In this document: positions 1 through 6,190 of the stretch, one piece after another
Layout of the letters: each line of letters opens with the position of its first letter
Numbering within the stretch: the first letter of the stretch is position 1
DNA from: Verrucomicrobiota bacterium
GTDB taxonomy: Bacteria; Verrucomicrobiota; Verrucomicrobiia; Opitutales; UBA2995
Assembly (NCBI GenBank): GCA_027297085.1
Contig: JAPUIL010000393.1
Span: 1 to 6,190 of the forward strand
Length of the DNA: 6,190 bases
Direction: 5' to 3'
Translations under genes and position numbers: made by a program
Notes under the pieces: generated by a model
What the model was told of the DNA's origin: nothing
Seen by the model: the letters and a program-made list of their open reading frames with translations, nothing else
Database searches by the model: none

Positions 1-2046
1 TATGAAAATCGCGGCCGGCAAATCGAAGGGTTGTTAAACGGGGAAATTTTTGCCGAGTCATCCACCATTAATTGGGAACTCGAAATCGATGTGCAAGACC
101 ATCCGGTCATTGGACGCGGCTCCTTCGACTGGAGCACGGGCCTGATTGATATTGCCGGTGAGATGGACCTCAGCCATGAGCTCGGCCAAGCCATCTGGGA
201 TATTTTAAATGAGGAGCCTCTTTTCGACTGGAATGCAGGCCGCGTTCAAACCGCCTTCCATTTTGATGGTGAAAATTACCGTTATCAGTCGGGTCAGGCT
301 CATGTCGTGATGAACGGAGTTGGGGTAGGATTTGAAAACCTCGCCATATCGGATTGTGACCACGTGGCTTCCATCCTCTGGACTCCAGGCTATTTCACAT
401 TTGATTTTAACGGGAATGGAGTTCTTTCCAAACTTGTTGATGCGCCTTTTGACTGGCAAGGGTCCTTGTCTATTGAACCGGGTCCCAATCTTCAATTCGA
501 ATTGAGTGAAGCCTCTATTGCACCCGAGTGGCCCTTCGGCACGATTCAGCTTACCCATGAGGCAAGCAACGAAACCCCGTTAGAAGTATCCATACTCAAC
601 GAGAATGCTGGCTTTGATTTCCAAGTGCTGGGACTGGATCTGCTTCTTAGCAGTGAAATGGGAGAACACCTCACCAGCTCCACCATGGATCTAATGCTCA
701 ACGGGCGGTGGCAAAACCAGACTCTAGTCAATTCCACGGCCGATGTATGGCTGCGTGACGGCATTCTGATAACCCCCATGTTTCAAGCTGAGGTCGGTGA
801 AGGGCTATTTAATGCCGGGTTCGTCGAGCCTATTGATGCAAAAGAACTCATTGCCGCCATAATATCCAATCCGGAGCAATTTATTACCAGTGCCAGCCTG
901 AGCAAGGCCACCTTGTTCCGGTTTTCAGATGTGATTGGTAAGGATATCATCCTGGATTGGACACCCGGGCAGGCTACTCCACTTAAGGCTCAGGGCGACT
1001 TCTTCAGCATCGGTTACACCGAGGTGGTATTCGAACCCGAACCAGGCTCGACACTAAGAAAATCCTCAGGTGTGTTGAAAGTAAGTCCCGGCGATTTTTC
1101 AATGGATTATCAACTCGATTTGGACCCGGCAGCCGAATTAAAGGCGAAGATTGTATTAAAGGATTACGCTATACAGGACTATCCGAACCTAGACCAATGG
1201 TTGACCGGAGAATTTGACATTACCGGAAATTTGTCCGGCCAAGCTGATTTTGATGTCACTCCCGACCACGCCAAGCCCAGTTTTAAGTTTCAATTGGATA
1301 ACCTACTCTATGCCAGCGGAAATCTGGTCATGGACAATGTCAACTACGCGGGTGTTATCGACTCGGTGGCTCCCTTTCATCTGCAAACGGAAAAACCGTT
1401 CACGGTTACTACCATCCAGGTCAAAGGTTGGACCGCCACTGACCTTTCTACGGAATTCGAAATTGGAAATCGCATTAATATTTCAAACACATCCCTTTCA
1501 GCCCTGGGAGGTAAACTTAAGATCGCTGACATTTCTATGAGCTTGGAGGACTTGTATATGGATTCTGAAATCGGCGTATACGATCTACAGACTGAGCAGA
1601 TCCTCCAATGGATTCCTAAGGTTATTGGCATGGCGGAAGGTAGCATCTCCGGTGTTATCCCCTTTCAGTGGGATATCAAAAATAGCCAGTTTTCTTTGGG
1701 TCGTGGGCACTTGCAGTCACCTGAAGGTGAGCTCGGCTACATGAACCTCAAAATATTCCATTCTGAAGGCGAGATAACCGATATCGTAAAAGACGAGCGA
1801 TACAGCATGGTTGATGAAGCTCTTTCCAACCTGCAAGACTCCTCGCTCGATATTGATATCCTTCCTCCCAATTCGCTAACGGATGATACCCGCATTCGAC
1901 TGAATATTAAGGGATTCGTTGATACGCGCTTTCTTAAAGCTCCGGTAGATGTGGTCCGCTACTACAGTTTGCCGATCGATAGTTTGACCCTGACCATGGA
2001 GCAAGTGCGGCAGGACCTTCCTGGAATTCGAAGCTCTATCGATTGA
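1..2046 (+). CDS. YdbH-like (AsmA-related) intermembrane transport protein, 3' part
   Basis: The frame is open from base 1, so the start lies upstream. A TTG at position 31 is in frame but has no reason to be the start. The visible 681 residues are rich in alternating beta-strand patterns with no membrane segment and no cysteine cluster. The last ~280 residues match the pattern of the DctA-YdbH domain: a GG-containing strand near residue 503, a 'vDLqteqIL' type segment near residue 530, then GMAEGSISGVIPF (from residue 543) and a GELGYM motif near residue 577. In Escherichia coli, YdbH (about 880 residues) acts with YhdP and TamB in moving phospholipids between inner and outer membranes. An N-terminal membrane anchor would be expected off the window. 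The E. coli partner YnbE, a small lipoprotein, is not encoded in the 200 bases downstream. A more general AsmA-like protein is the alternative; the envelope role is inferred from family resemblance. Confidence 0.72.
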   Translation, partial: YENRGRQIEGLLNGEIFAESSTINWELEIDVQDHPVIGRGSFDWSTGLIDIAGEMDLSHELGQAIWDILNEEPLFDWNAGRVQTAFHFDGENYRYQSGQAHVVMNGVGVGFENLAISDCDHVASILWTPGYFTFDFNGNGVLSKLVDAPFDWQGSLSIEPGPNLQFELSEASIAPEWPFGTIQLTHEASNETPLEVSILNENAGFDFQVLGLDLLLSSEMGEHLTSSTMDLMLNGRWQNQTLVNSTADVWLRDGILITPMFQAEVGEGLFNAGFVEPIDAKELIAAIISNPEQFITSASLSKATLFRFSDVIGKDIILDWTPGQATPLKAQGDFFSIGYTEVVFEPEPGSTLRKSSGVLKVSPGDFSMDYQLDLDPAAELKAKIVLKDYAIQDYPNLDQWLTGEFDITGNLSGQADFDVTPDHAKPSFKFQLDNLLYASGNLVMDNVNYAGVIDSVAPFHLQTEKPFTVTTIQVKGWTATDLSTEFEIGNRINISNTSLSALGGKLKIADISMSLEDLYMDSEIGVYDLQTEQILQWIPKVIGMAEGSISGVIPFQWDIKNSQFSLGRGHLQSPEGELGYMNLKIFHSEGEITDIVKDERYSMVDEALSNLQDSSLDIDILPPNSLTDDTRIRLNIKGFVDTRFLKAPVDVVRYYSLPIDSLTLTMEQVRQDLPGIRSSID

Positions 2047-2109
2047 TCAAATCGATACAAGTGTCAGTGTGACTCATTGTTTCACAAAAGCGAAGCGGCG
2101 CATATTATT

Positions 2110-2124
2110 GAGCCATAATGGCTC
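2110..2124. repeat. Perfect inverted repeat upstream of hsp20 pair
   Basis: GAGCCA and TGGCTC form a perfect 6-bp dyad around a TAA spacer, 123 bases before the first Hsp20 start codon. It is not followed by a T-run, so it is a poor terminator for the upstream gene. It could be an operator or simply a chance dyad. It does not resemble the CIRCE element (TTAGCACTC-N9-GAGTGCTAA) or the HspR site. No clear -35/-10 pair could be placed beside it. Confidence 0.4.
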
Positions 2125-2246
2125 TCTATGGATTCGCTAGTATTGCTGCAATTCATTGGTAAACAATAGGTAAGGGCGTTTAGAGTGTCTGGCATGATTT
2201 AGGCATTATGGCTTACAAACACTAAATCTTAACTTGGATAACAACC

Positions 2247-2675
2247 ATGAAATTCTTAAATCACAGATACAATAATACAAATACTGACCTTTGGGGGGAG
2301 TTTGAAGAATTCTTCAACGCGCCTTCCAATTTCTTTCCAACCAATAATCCGCTCTTTCGATGGGATTCCAACGCCTTGCGCCCGGCAATTGACTATTACG
2401 AGGATGATTCCAATTTCTTCGTTCAGGCTGAGGTTCCTGGATTCCAGAGCAAAGAGATCGAGGTTGAGTTGGAGAAAAATCGCCTTGAGTTGAAAGGAGC
2501 GCGCAAACAAGACGGGGAAAAAGGAGCCTCGGAAATTACTTTCCATCGTTCAGTTTCTCTACCCGATTTTGTTAAAGCGGAAGCCATTTCAGCCAAGTAT
2601 GAAAATGGAGTGCTTACCGTAACCATTCCTAAAGCCGATGCCTCCAAACCACGGCGTATTAAAGTCAAAAGTTAA
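2247..2675 (+). CDS. Small heat-shock protein, Hsp20/alpha-crystallin family
   Basis: This 142-residue protein is an ATP-independent holdase that binds unfolding proteins in the cytoplasm until ATP-driven chaperones refold them. The N-terminal ~45 residues are Phe- and Asn-rich (WGEFEEFFNAP near 16-26), as expected for the variable oligomerising arm. The alpha-crystallin domain runs from about residue 46 to 133, with AEVPGF at 61-66 and the signature ENGVLTVTIPK at 119-129. The C-terminal tail carries an I-x-V motif (IKV, 138-140), used to dock neighbouring dimers. Length is normal for the family. The ATG at 2247 has only a weak GGAT 7 bases upstream, but no better in-frame start exists and the N-terminal arm would otherwise be lost. 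It is followed after 21 bases by a second, different Hsp20. Heat induction is expected from the family, but no sigma-32-like or CIRCE site is visible. Confidence 0.95.
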   Translation: MKFLNHRYNNTNTDLWGEFEEFFNAPSNFFPTNNPLFRWDSNALRPAIDYYEDDSNFFVQAEVPGFQSKEIEVELEKNRLELKGARKQDGEKGASEITFHRSVSLPDFVKAEAISAKYENGVLTVTIPKADASKPRRIKVKS

Positions 2676-2696
2676 CCCGAACCACCACCGTTTATT

Positions 2697-3074
2697 ATGA
2701 ATTCATCATCTATTTGTACTACTGCGCCCTCCAAAAAGGAGCGCGCAATCGTCTATCATCAACCGAGGTTCTCCGTTCATCGCTCGGAAAACGAAACACG
2801 TGTTCAAGTTGAACTTCCAGGGGTCGCCAAAGACGATTTGAACGTTACCGTTGAAAACAATGAGCTTCTACTGGAAGGCAAAGTTTCAAATCAACGGCCC
2901 GATTCTTGGAAAGCGCTGCATAGGGAATCGATTGAAGGGACCTATAGACTCCGGCTGAGATTGGGAGATCAGGCCGATCAAAGTGCTATCCGGGCAGATA
3001 TGGCCAACGGAGCGCTTGCGCTGACCATCCCAAAGGAAGAAGCGGCCAAGCCTCAGAAAATAGAGGTCAAATAA
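2697..3074 (+). CDS. Second small heat-shock protein, Hsp20 family (divergent paralogue)
   Basis: This 125-residue alpha-crystallin protein has a short polar N-terminal arm of about 20 residues. Its domain spans roughly 21-113: VELPGVAKDDL at 38-48, then NNELLLEGKV at 54-63, a WKALHRESIEGTY strand region at 71-83, and the signature ANGALALTIPK at 103-113. The tail again has an I-x-V motif (IEV, 122-124). It differs widely from the upstream paralogue, especially in the shorter N-terminal arm and the WKxLHRE loop, so this is an old duplication or separate acquisition. The two may co-assemble or divide labour, as IbpA and IbpB do in enterobacteria; that is inference. The ATG at 2697 has no Shine-Dalgarno sequence (the upstream bases are CCACCACCGTTTATT), so translation may depend on coupling to the gene 21 bases upstream. 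Transcription probably runs to the terminator at 3206-3235. Confidence 0.93.
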   Translation: MNSSSICTTAPSKKERAIVYHQPRFSVHRSENETRVQVELPGVAKDDLNVTVENNELLLEGKVSNQRPDSWKALHRESIEGTYRLRLRLGDQADQSAIRADMANGALALTIPKEEAAKPQKIEVK

Positions 3075-3085
3075 TTACCTGCTAC

Positions 3086-3174
3086 GGGGTCATTCCTTGC
3101 AATCGCCGTGCCTAGCCATAGCCTGCTAAGGCGACGGCTGGTGCATGCCAATGCGGGATTCAAAGTGTGACCCC
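3086..3174. repeat. Putative non-autonomous palindromic element (MITE- or REPIN-like)
   Basis: The 89-bp segment starts with GGGGTCA (3086-3092) and ends with its exact reverse complement TGACCCC (3168-3174). ATTCC (3092-3096) can pair with GGGAT (3155-3159). Inside is a strong hairpin: GCCGT-GCC-TAGC (3105-3116) pairs with GCTA-A-GGC-G-ACGGC (3125-3138), 12 pairs with two one-base bulges and an 8-base loop. A smaller hairpin pairs GCAT (3143-3146) with ATGC (3151-3154). No coding potential or target-site duplication is seen. GGGGTCA-type ends are, from memory, common on short repeats linked to REP-associated tyrosine transposases; no such transposase is in this window. A structured RNA, or a 3' untranslated element of the Hsp20 transcript, is the main alternative. 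Copy number in the genome would settle the matter. Confidence 0.5.
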
Positions 3175-3205
3175 CTCGAACGGAAGCTTTACTTAGTGCA
3201 ATACG

Positions 3206-3235
3206 GGTCGGAGGGTTAGCCCTCCGGCCTTTTTT
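3206..3235 (+). terminator. Rho-independent terminator after the hsp20 pair
   Basis: GGTCGGAGGG (3206-3215) pairs with CCCTCCGGCC (3220-3229) to give a 10-bp stem with one G-T wobble and a TTAG loop, followed at once by six T residues (3230-3235). This is a textbook intrinsic terminator on the + strand. It lies 131 bases past the stop of the second Hsp20 and 93 bases before the DsbD-like start, so it should insulate the two units. The stem is less effective on the - strand because no T-run flanks it there. Confidence 0.88.
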
Positions 3236-3328
3236 GTGCATTTTAGCTGATGCGAATTTAAAAATTGAATGATTTCCCGATAATTGCTGGAAATAAACCC
3301 AGTCTCGTTACAGTCCCATGCTTATCCC

Positions 3329-5503
3329 ATGAAACCATTTGTTTTGTTTTTAGTTCCCTTCTGCTGGCTGGTCGCACTCAGTCCACAAGCGACCGCAGAG
3401 CCCGTTCGCACTGATAATCTTACAGCAGAACTGGTCTCCGAATGGAAAGGGCTGGTTCCGGGGAAAACCAATACGGTCGCCGTCCGCCTCAAAATGGATG
3501 ACCACTGGCACACTTACTGGGCCAATCCAGGTGATTCCGGCCTACCCACTAAAATTGCGTGGACTTTACCGGAAGGCATCACCGCCGGAGCCATCCAGTG
3601 GCCAGCCCCGCAATGGATCGATTTTTTCGATTTGGTATCGTACGCCTACGAAGGGGAAGTATTTTTGTTGGTTGACCTTGAAGTGGCGGATTCGGTTCAG
3701 GCTGGATCCTCCGTGAAATTGGATGCCAAGGTCGATTGGTTGATTTGTAAGGAGGCCTGTATTCCAGGTGGTGTTGATCTTTCGCTTACCCTGCCAGTCG
3801 TCACCACTCCTGAACCCAGCAGTTGGAAATCCGGTATAGATGCCACTCGGCTGGAATTGCCGCACCAGATTCCTGGTTGGGATTTGAAAGTGGTAGACAA
3901 TGGCGAATCATTTGCTTTGACGTTGGTCGCGCCAGAAGCTGCGGGCTTTGCCGGGCGTGAAGTGACTTACTTTTCTCTAGATGGTTGGGTGGCCCCATCT
4001 GAGCCGCGAACTTCCCTCGCCGAAGGCCGGATACTTACCTTGGTAATGCCAAAGGCCGAGTACGAGCCTGACTCCGAAAAGGACCGTTTCCAGGGTGTAT
4101 TGGTTTCCGGTATTCCTTGGGATAACCAAGACCAATTGCGTGCTCTGGAGGTCAATCTTTCGTTTTCTGATAATGCTACGGTTGCCGCATGGGTAGCTCA
4201 GTTGGCTGAAACAGGTGCGTTAGCTACCGGAGCCCTTCAATTTTCCAGATCCGATTCGGCGCCCTTGAGTTTTGGCATGGCGCTGTTATTTGCTTTAGTC
4301 GGCGGACTGCTTCTGAACCTCATGCCCTGCGTCTTTCCAGTTTTGTCGATCAAGGTGCTGGGCTTTGTGCAGCAGGCCGGTGAGGATGCCTCAAAAGTCA
4401 AATTCCATGGTATCGTCTTTACTGCCGGTGTAGTGGTGTCGTTCTGGATTCTCGCCGGACTGTTTTTAATTCTTCGTGCCGCCGGTCAGGAAATAGGGTG
4501 GGGGTTCCAATTACAAACCCCGGGGTTTGTGGCTGTATTGGCGAGCGTGCTATTTCTTTTTGGTTTGAATTTGTCCGGAGTGTTCGAAATTGGGGAATCG
4601 CTTACGGGTGCCGGAAGTAAACTGCAGGCTAAGTCCGGATTCACGGGATCCTTTTTCTCTGGGGTGCTGGCGACAATTGTCGCCACACCTTGCACAGCGC
4701 CTTTTATGGGAAGTGCCTTGGGAGTTATTGTCACCTTATCCGCGGTTGAATCGATGCTGGTCTTTACTGCACTTGCCTTGGGCGTGGCTTCGCCCTATCT
4801 CATACTCTCATTTTTCCCTGCTTTTTTAAAATGGTTACCTCGCCCAGGAGCCTGGATGGAAACTTTTAAAAAAGCCCTGGCCTTCCTCCTCTACGCAACC
4901 GTGGTGTGGTTAGCTTGGGTGTTTGGAAACCAGGTAGGCGTAAATGGTATGGCCGTCTTGCTCCTCGGACTTGTTATCATGGGTGTGGCCGCTTGGATCT
5001 GGGGTAATTGGGGAAACTATACGAAAAAGAAATCGGTTCGAAGAATTGCAATGCTCGTTGCTCTACCCGTTGTTTTGGCGGGTGGATGGGTTCAATACCA
5101 AGCATCCCGTTTCGAGGCGCCCAATTATGAGGCCAGGGGATCTGATTCCGTAGGAATTGCCTGGGAAACCTATTCACCTGAGACTGTGAGTTCAATGGTT
5201 GCAGAGGGTAAAACCGTGTATGTAGATTTTACCGCCAAATGGTGCCTTACCTGTCAGGTTAATAAAAAAATAGCCTTCGGAAGTGAGGAAGTCATCCAGT
5301 ATTTCCAGGACAAAAGTATCGTTTCCCTGAAGGGAGATTGGACACGGCGAGATCCTGTAATTACCCGTGAACTTCAAAAGTTCGGGCGAAGCGGGGTTCC
5401 CACCAACATCATTTACCGGCCGGATGGATCTACAAAACTACTTCCGGAAGTCCTGACTCCCGGTATTGTTTTGGAAGCCCTTCGGGAACAGACTCAAAGC
5501 TAG
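3329..5503 (+). CDS. dsbD: DsbD family protein-disulfide reductase (ScsB-like), membrane-bound
   Basis: This 724-residue protein passes electrons from cytoplasmic thioredoxin across the inner membrane to periplasmic thiol proteins. A signal peptide occupies residues 1-23, with probable cleavage after ATA. The N-terminal periplasmic domain (about 26-157) has HWHTYWANPGDSGLP (59-73), WPAPQW (91-96) and the redox pair CKEAC (C140, C144). A second beta domain spans about 170-280. About eight membrane helices follow (316-590), carrying the two transport cysteines in LMPCVFP (C334) and ATPCTAP (C455). The C-terminal thioredoxin domain (about 610-720) has WCLTC (C639, C642) and a cis-proline at GVP (P691). 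All six key cysteines are present. The CX3C pair and two-domain N-terminus resemble ScsB rather than E. coli DsbD. The ATG at 3329 is preferred over an in-frame TTG at 3284 because it starts directly at the signal peptide; it lacks a Shine-Dalgarno sequence. No cytochrome c maturation or scs genes adjoin it. Confidence 0.95.
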   Translation: MKPFVLFLVPFCWLVALSPQATAEPVRTDNLTAELVSEWKGLVPGKTNTVAVRLKMDDHWHTYWANPGDSGLPTKIAWTLPEGITAGAIQWPAPQWIDFFDLVSYAYEGEVFLLVDLEVADSVQAGSSVKLDAKVDWLICKEACIPGGVDLSLTLPVVTTPEPSSWKSGIDATRLELPHQIPGWDLKVVDNGESFALTLVAPEAAGFAGREVTYFSLDGWVAPSEPRTSLAEGRILTLVMPKAEYEPDSEKDRFQGVLVSGIPWDNQDQLRALEVNLSFSDNATVAAWVAQLAETGALATGALQFSRSDSAPLSFGMALLFALVGGLLLNLMPCVFPVLSIKVLGFVQQAGEDASKVKFHGIVFTAGVVVSFWILAGLFLILRAAGQEIGWGFQLQTPGFVAVLASVLFLFGLNLSGVFEIGESLTGAGSKLQAKSGFTGSFFSGVLATIVATPCTAPFMGSALGVIVTLSAVESMLVFTALALGVASPYLILSFFPAFLKWLPRPGAWMETFKKALAFLLYATVVWLAWVFGNQVGVNGMAVLLLGLVIMGVAAWIWGNWGNYTKKKSVRRIAMLVALPVVLAGGWVQYQASRFEAPNYEARGSDSVGIAWETYSPETVSSMVAEGKTVYVDFTAKWCLTCQVNKKIAFGSEEVIQYFQDKSIVSLKGDWTRRDPVITRELQKFGRSGVPTNIIYRPDGSTKLLPEVLTPGIVLEALREQTQS

Positions 5504-5510
5504 TCCTAAC

Positions 5511-6190
5511 TTAACTGTCAGCCCGTTTGCGTTTCTTAACGACTATCCAAAAGACGAGTCCGGTCAGACCAAAGATAAAGGAGACCGTGCTCGGCTCAGG
5601 AATTGCCGCCGTGAGCTGAATGTCACCCCATTGGGAGGCATCGTTGAAGGCGCTCTCCATCGTCGCGTTCCAGAAAAGCTGATTATCTCTGGAGCCACCA
5701 TCATCATCGTCGTTGATCGCAGCGTCAAATCCCAGGGTTGCGCCTATCGTTGGGGTCAACCCCAACGTAGTCCAGGGCATCTCGATTTCCATGACGTAGG
5801 AAGTTGCCCCCGTATGAGCGAAAGCAAAATTGGTCGTGGGGTTTGTTAATTCCGCCGTTTCCAGCTCGCTGTTCTCTAACCCAAATCGGTACTGGTATCT
5901 CTTAAGCGCCGTACTCAAGGCTCCCGTACCTGTGTGATTCATGTCCAAATATACCTCAACCGTGTCATCCTCGAAAGAGTTGAGGTCGGTAGGATCATTG
6001 TCACTGGAATCTAAAGAACGAGCATCGTCCGTTACTTGAAACAAAACGTATAGGTTGGTGGAATCCCATTTTAATGAGACCGACCCCGAAATGTCAGATG
6101 CCCCCGGATCCGTCCCAACAGAAAAGTTCAGAATCGACTGGGCCACACTGGCATCACTCCATTCGCTGCCTGTGATGATCCCGTCAATGG
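5511..6190 (-). CDS. CBM9-like protein with PEP-CTERM sorting signal, 3' part
   Basis: The frame stays open to the window edge, giving at least 225 residues. A GTG at 6146 is in frame, but the codons before it encode IDGIITGSEWSDAS, the typical opening of a family 9 carbohydrate-binding (CBM9-like) domain, so the real start is beyond 6190. Further CBM9 features follow: KWDSTNLYVLFQVTDD, then DTVEVYLDMN, MEIEMPWTTLGL, a D-rich INDDDDGGSRD loop likely to bind calcium, and a final WGDIQLTA strand. Next come IPEPS, a hydrophobic helix of about 17 residues and the basic end KKRKRADS: a full PEP-CTERM signal, processed by exosortase and linked to surface or exopolysaccharide export. Sugar binding is likely from the family but unproven; such domains also occur as DOMON-like modules. 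The upstream part may hold a signal peptide or a further domain. It converges on the DsbD-like gene with a gap of 7 bases. Confidence 0.87.
   Translation of the reverse strand, partial: IDGIITGSEWSDASVAQSILNFSVGTDPGASDISGSVSLKWDSTNLYVLFQVTDDARSLDSSDNDPTDLNSFEDDTVEVYLDMNHTGTGALSTALKRYQYRFGLENSELETAELTNPTTNFAFAHTGATSYVMEIEMPWTTLGLTPTIGATLGFDAAINDDDDGGSRDNQLFWNATMESAFNDASQWGDIQLTAAIPEPSTVSFIFGLTGLVFWIVVKKRKRADS
5748..5767. repeat. Perfect hairpin inside the CBM9-like gene
   Basis: CGTTGGGG (5748-5755) and CCCCAACG (5760-5767) are exact reverse complements around a TCAA loop, so transcripts of either strand can form an 8-bp stem with a tetraloop. It encodes part of the GLTPTIG segment of the CBM9-like domain. 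No T-run follows on either strand, so it is not a terminator. It is most likely a by-product of Gly/Leu and Thr/Pro codons. Confidence 0.5.

Noticed and set aside
2118..2162. A 14-codon reading frame starting inside the upstream dyad, considered as a leader peptide
   Set aside because: It has no ribosome binding site, no run of regulatory codons and no attenuator-like structure after it.
2737..2750. AGGAG near the start of the second hsp20 as a ribosome binding site for a later start
   Set aside because: The codon at the right spacing is ATC, not a normal start, and the purines come from Lys-Lys-Glu codons.
3086..3235. A metabolite riboswitch controlling the DsbD-like gene (fold followed by a terminator)
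   Set aside because: I see none of the conserved core sequences of known classes such as TPP, cobalamin, lysine or SAM, and the terminator is 93 bases before the start with no visible anti-terminator. A new class cannot be excluded.
3053..3241. A 62-codon open frame on the - strand across the palindromic element and terminator
   Set aside because: It reads through the hairpins and the terminator stem, has no domain pattern and overlaps the end of the second hsp20. It is best explained as a chance frame in a repeat.
3279..3284. GATAAT as the -10 box of a promoter for the DsbD-like gene
   Set aside because: The match to TATAAT is 5 of 6, but no acceptable -35 box lies 16-18 bases upstream, so it cannot be supported as a promoter, though a start site near 3291 is plausible.
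3284..3328. TTG at 3284 as the start of the DsbD-like protein
   Set aside because: It would add 15 residues ahead of a complete signal peptide; the ATG at 3329 gives a standard signal sequence.
5440..5451. ACTTCCGGAAGT palindrome near the end of the DsbD-like gene as a - strand terminator for the CBM9-like gene
   Set aside because: With a usable loop only four pairs remain and the following T content is low; it also lies in coding sequence.

Overview
The window looks like ordinary chromosomal DNA of a Gram-negative bacterium, most likely a member of the Verrucomicrobiota (Opitutia/Puniceicoccales type). This placement is an inference. It rests on a PEP-CTERM sorting tail, a YdbH/AsmA-like envelope protein, a tandem pair of dissimilar Hsp20 genes, a large ScsB-type DsbD, and gene starts with little or no Shine-Dalgarno sequence. 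No single marker in the window fixes the phylum.

Layout: positions 1-2046 (+) are the 3' part of a large beta-rich protein whose C-terminus resembles the YdbH (DctA-YdbH) domain, so a role in lipid movement between the two membranes is likely. A 200-base gap follows, holding a perfect 6-bp inverted repeat (2110-2124). Two small heat-shock proteins of the Hsp20/alpha-crystallin family follow at 2247-2675 and 2697-3074, 21 bases apart and almost certainly co-transcribed. Next comes a compact structured element (3086-3174) bounded by GGGGTCA/TGACCCC inverted ends, then a strong rho-independent terminator (3206-3235). A single-gene unit follows: a 724-residue ScsB/DsbD-like membrane thiol reductase (3329-5503). 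Only 7 bases beyond its stop, on the opposite strand, lies the end of a secreted CBM9-like protein with a PEP-CTERM tail (5511-6190, continuing past the window).

The genes do not form one pathway, but all concern envelope maintenance or protein quality: lipid transport, cytoplasmic holdase chaperones, periplasmic disulfide reduction and a cell-surface protein. I found no defence system, CRISPR array, tRNA, rRNA or transposase gene. The item most worth following up is the 89-bp element at 3086-3174, which has the form of a non-autonomous repeat (MITE- or REPIN-like) lying between the Hsp20 pair and its terminator. I found no convincing undescribed multi-gene system.
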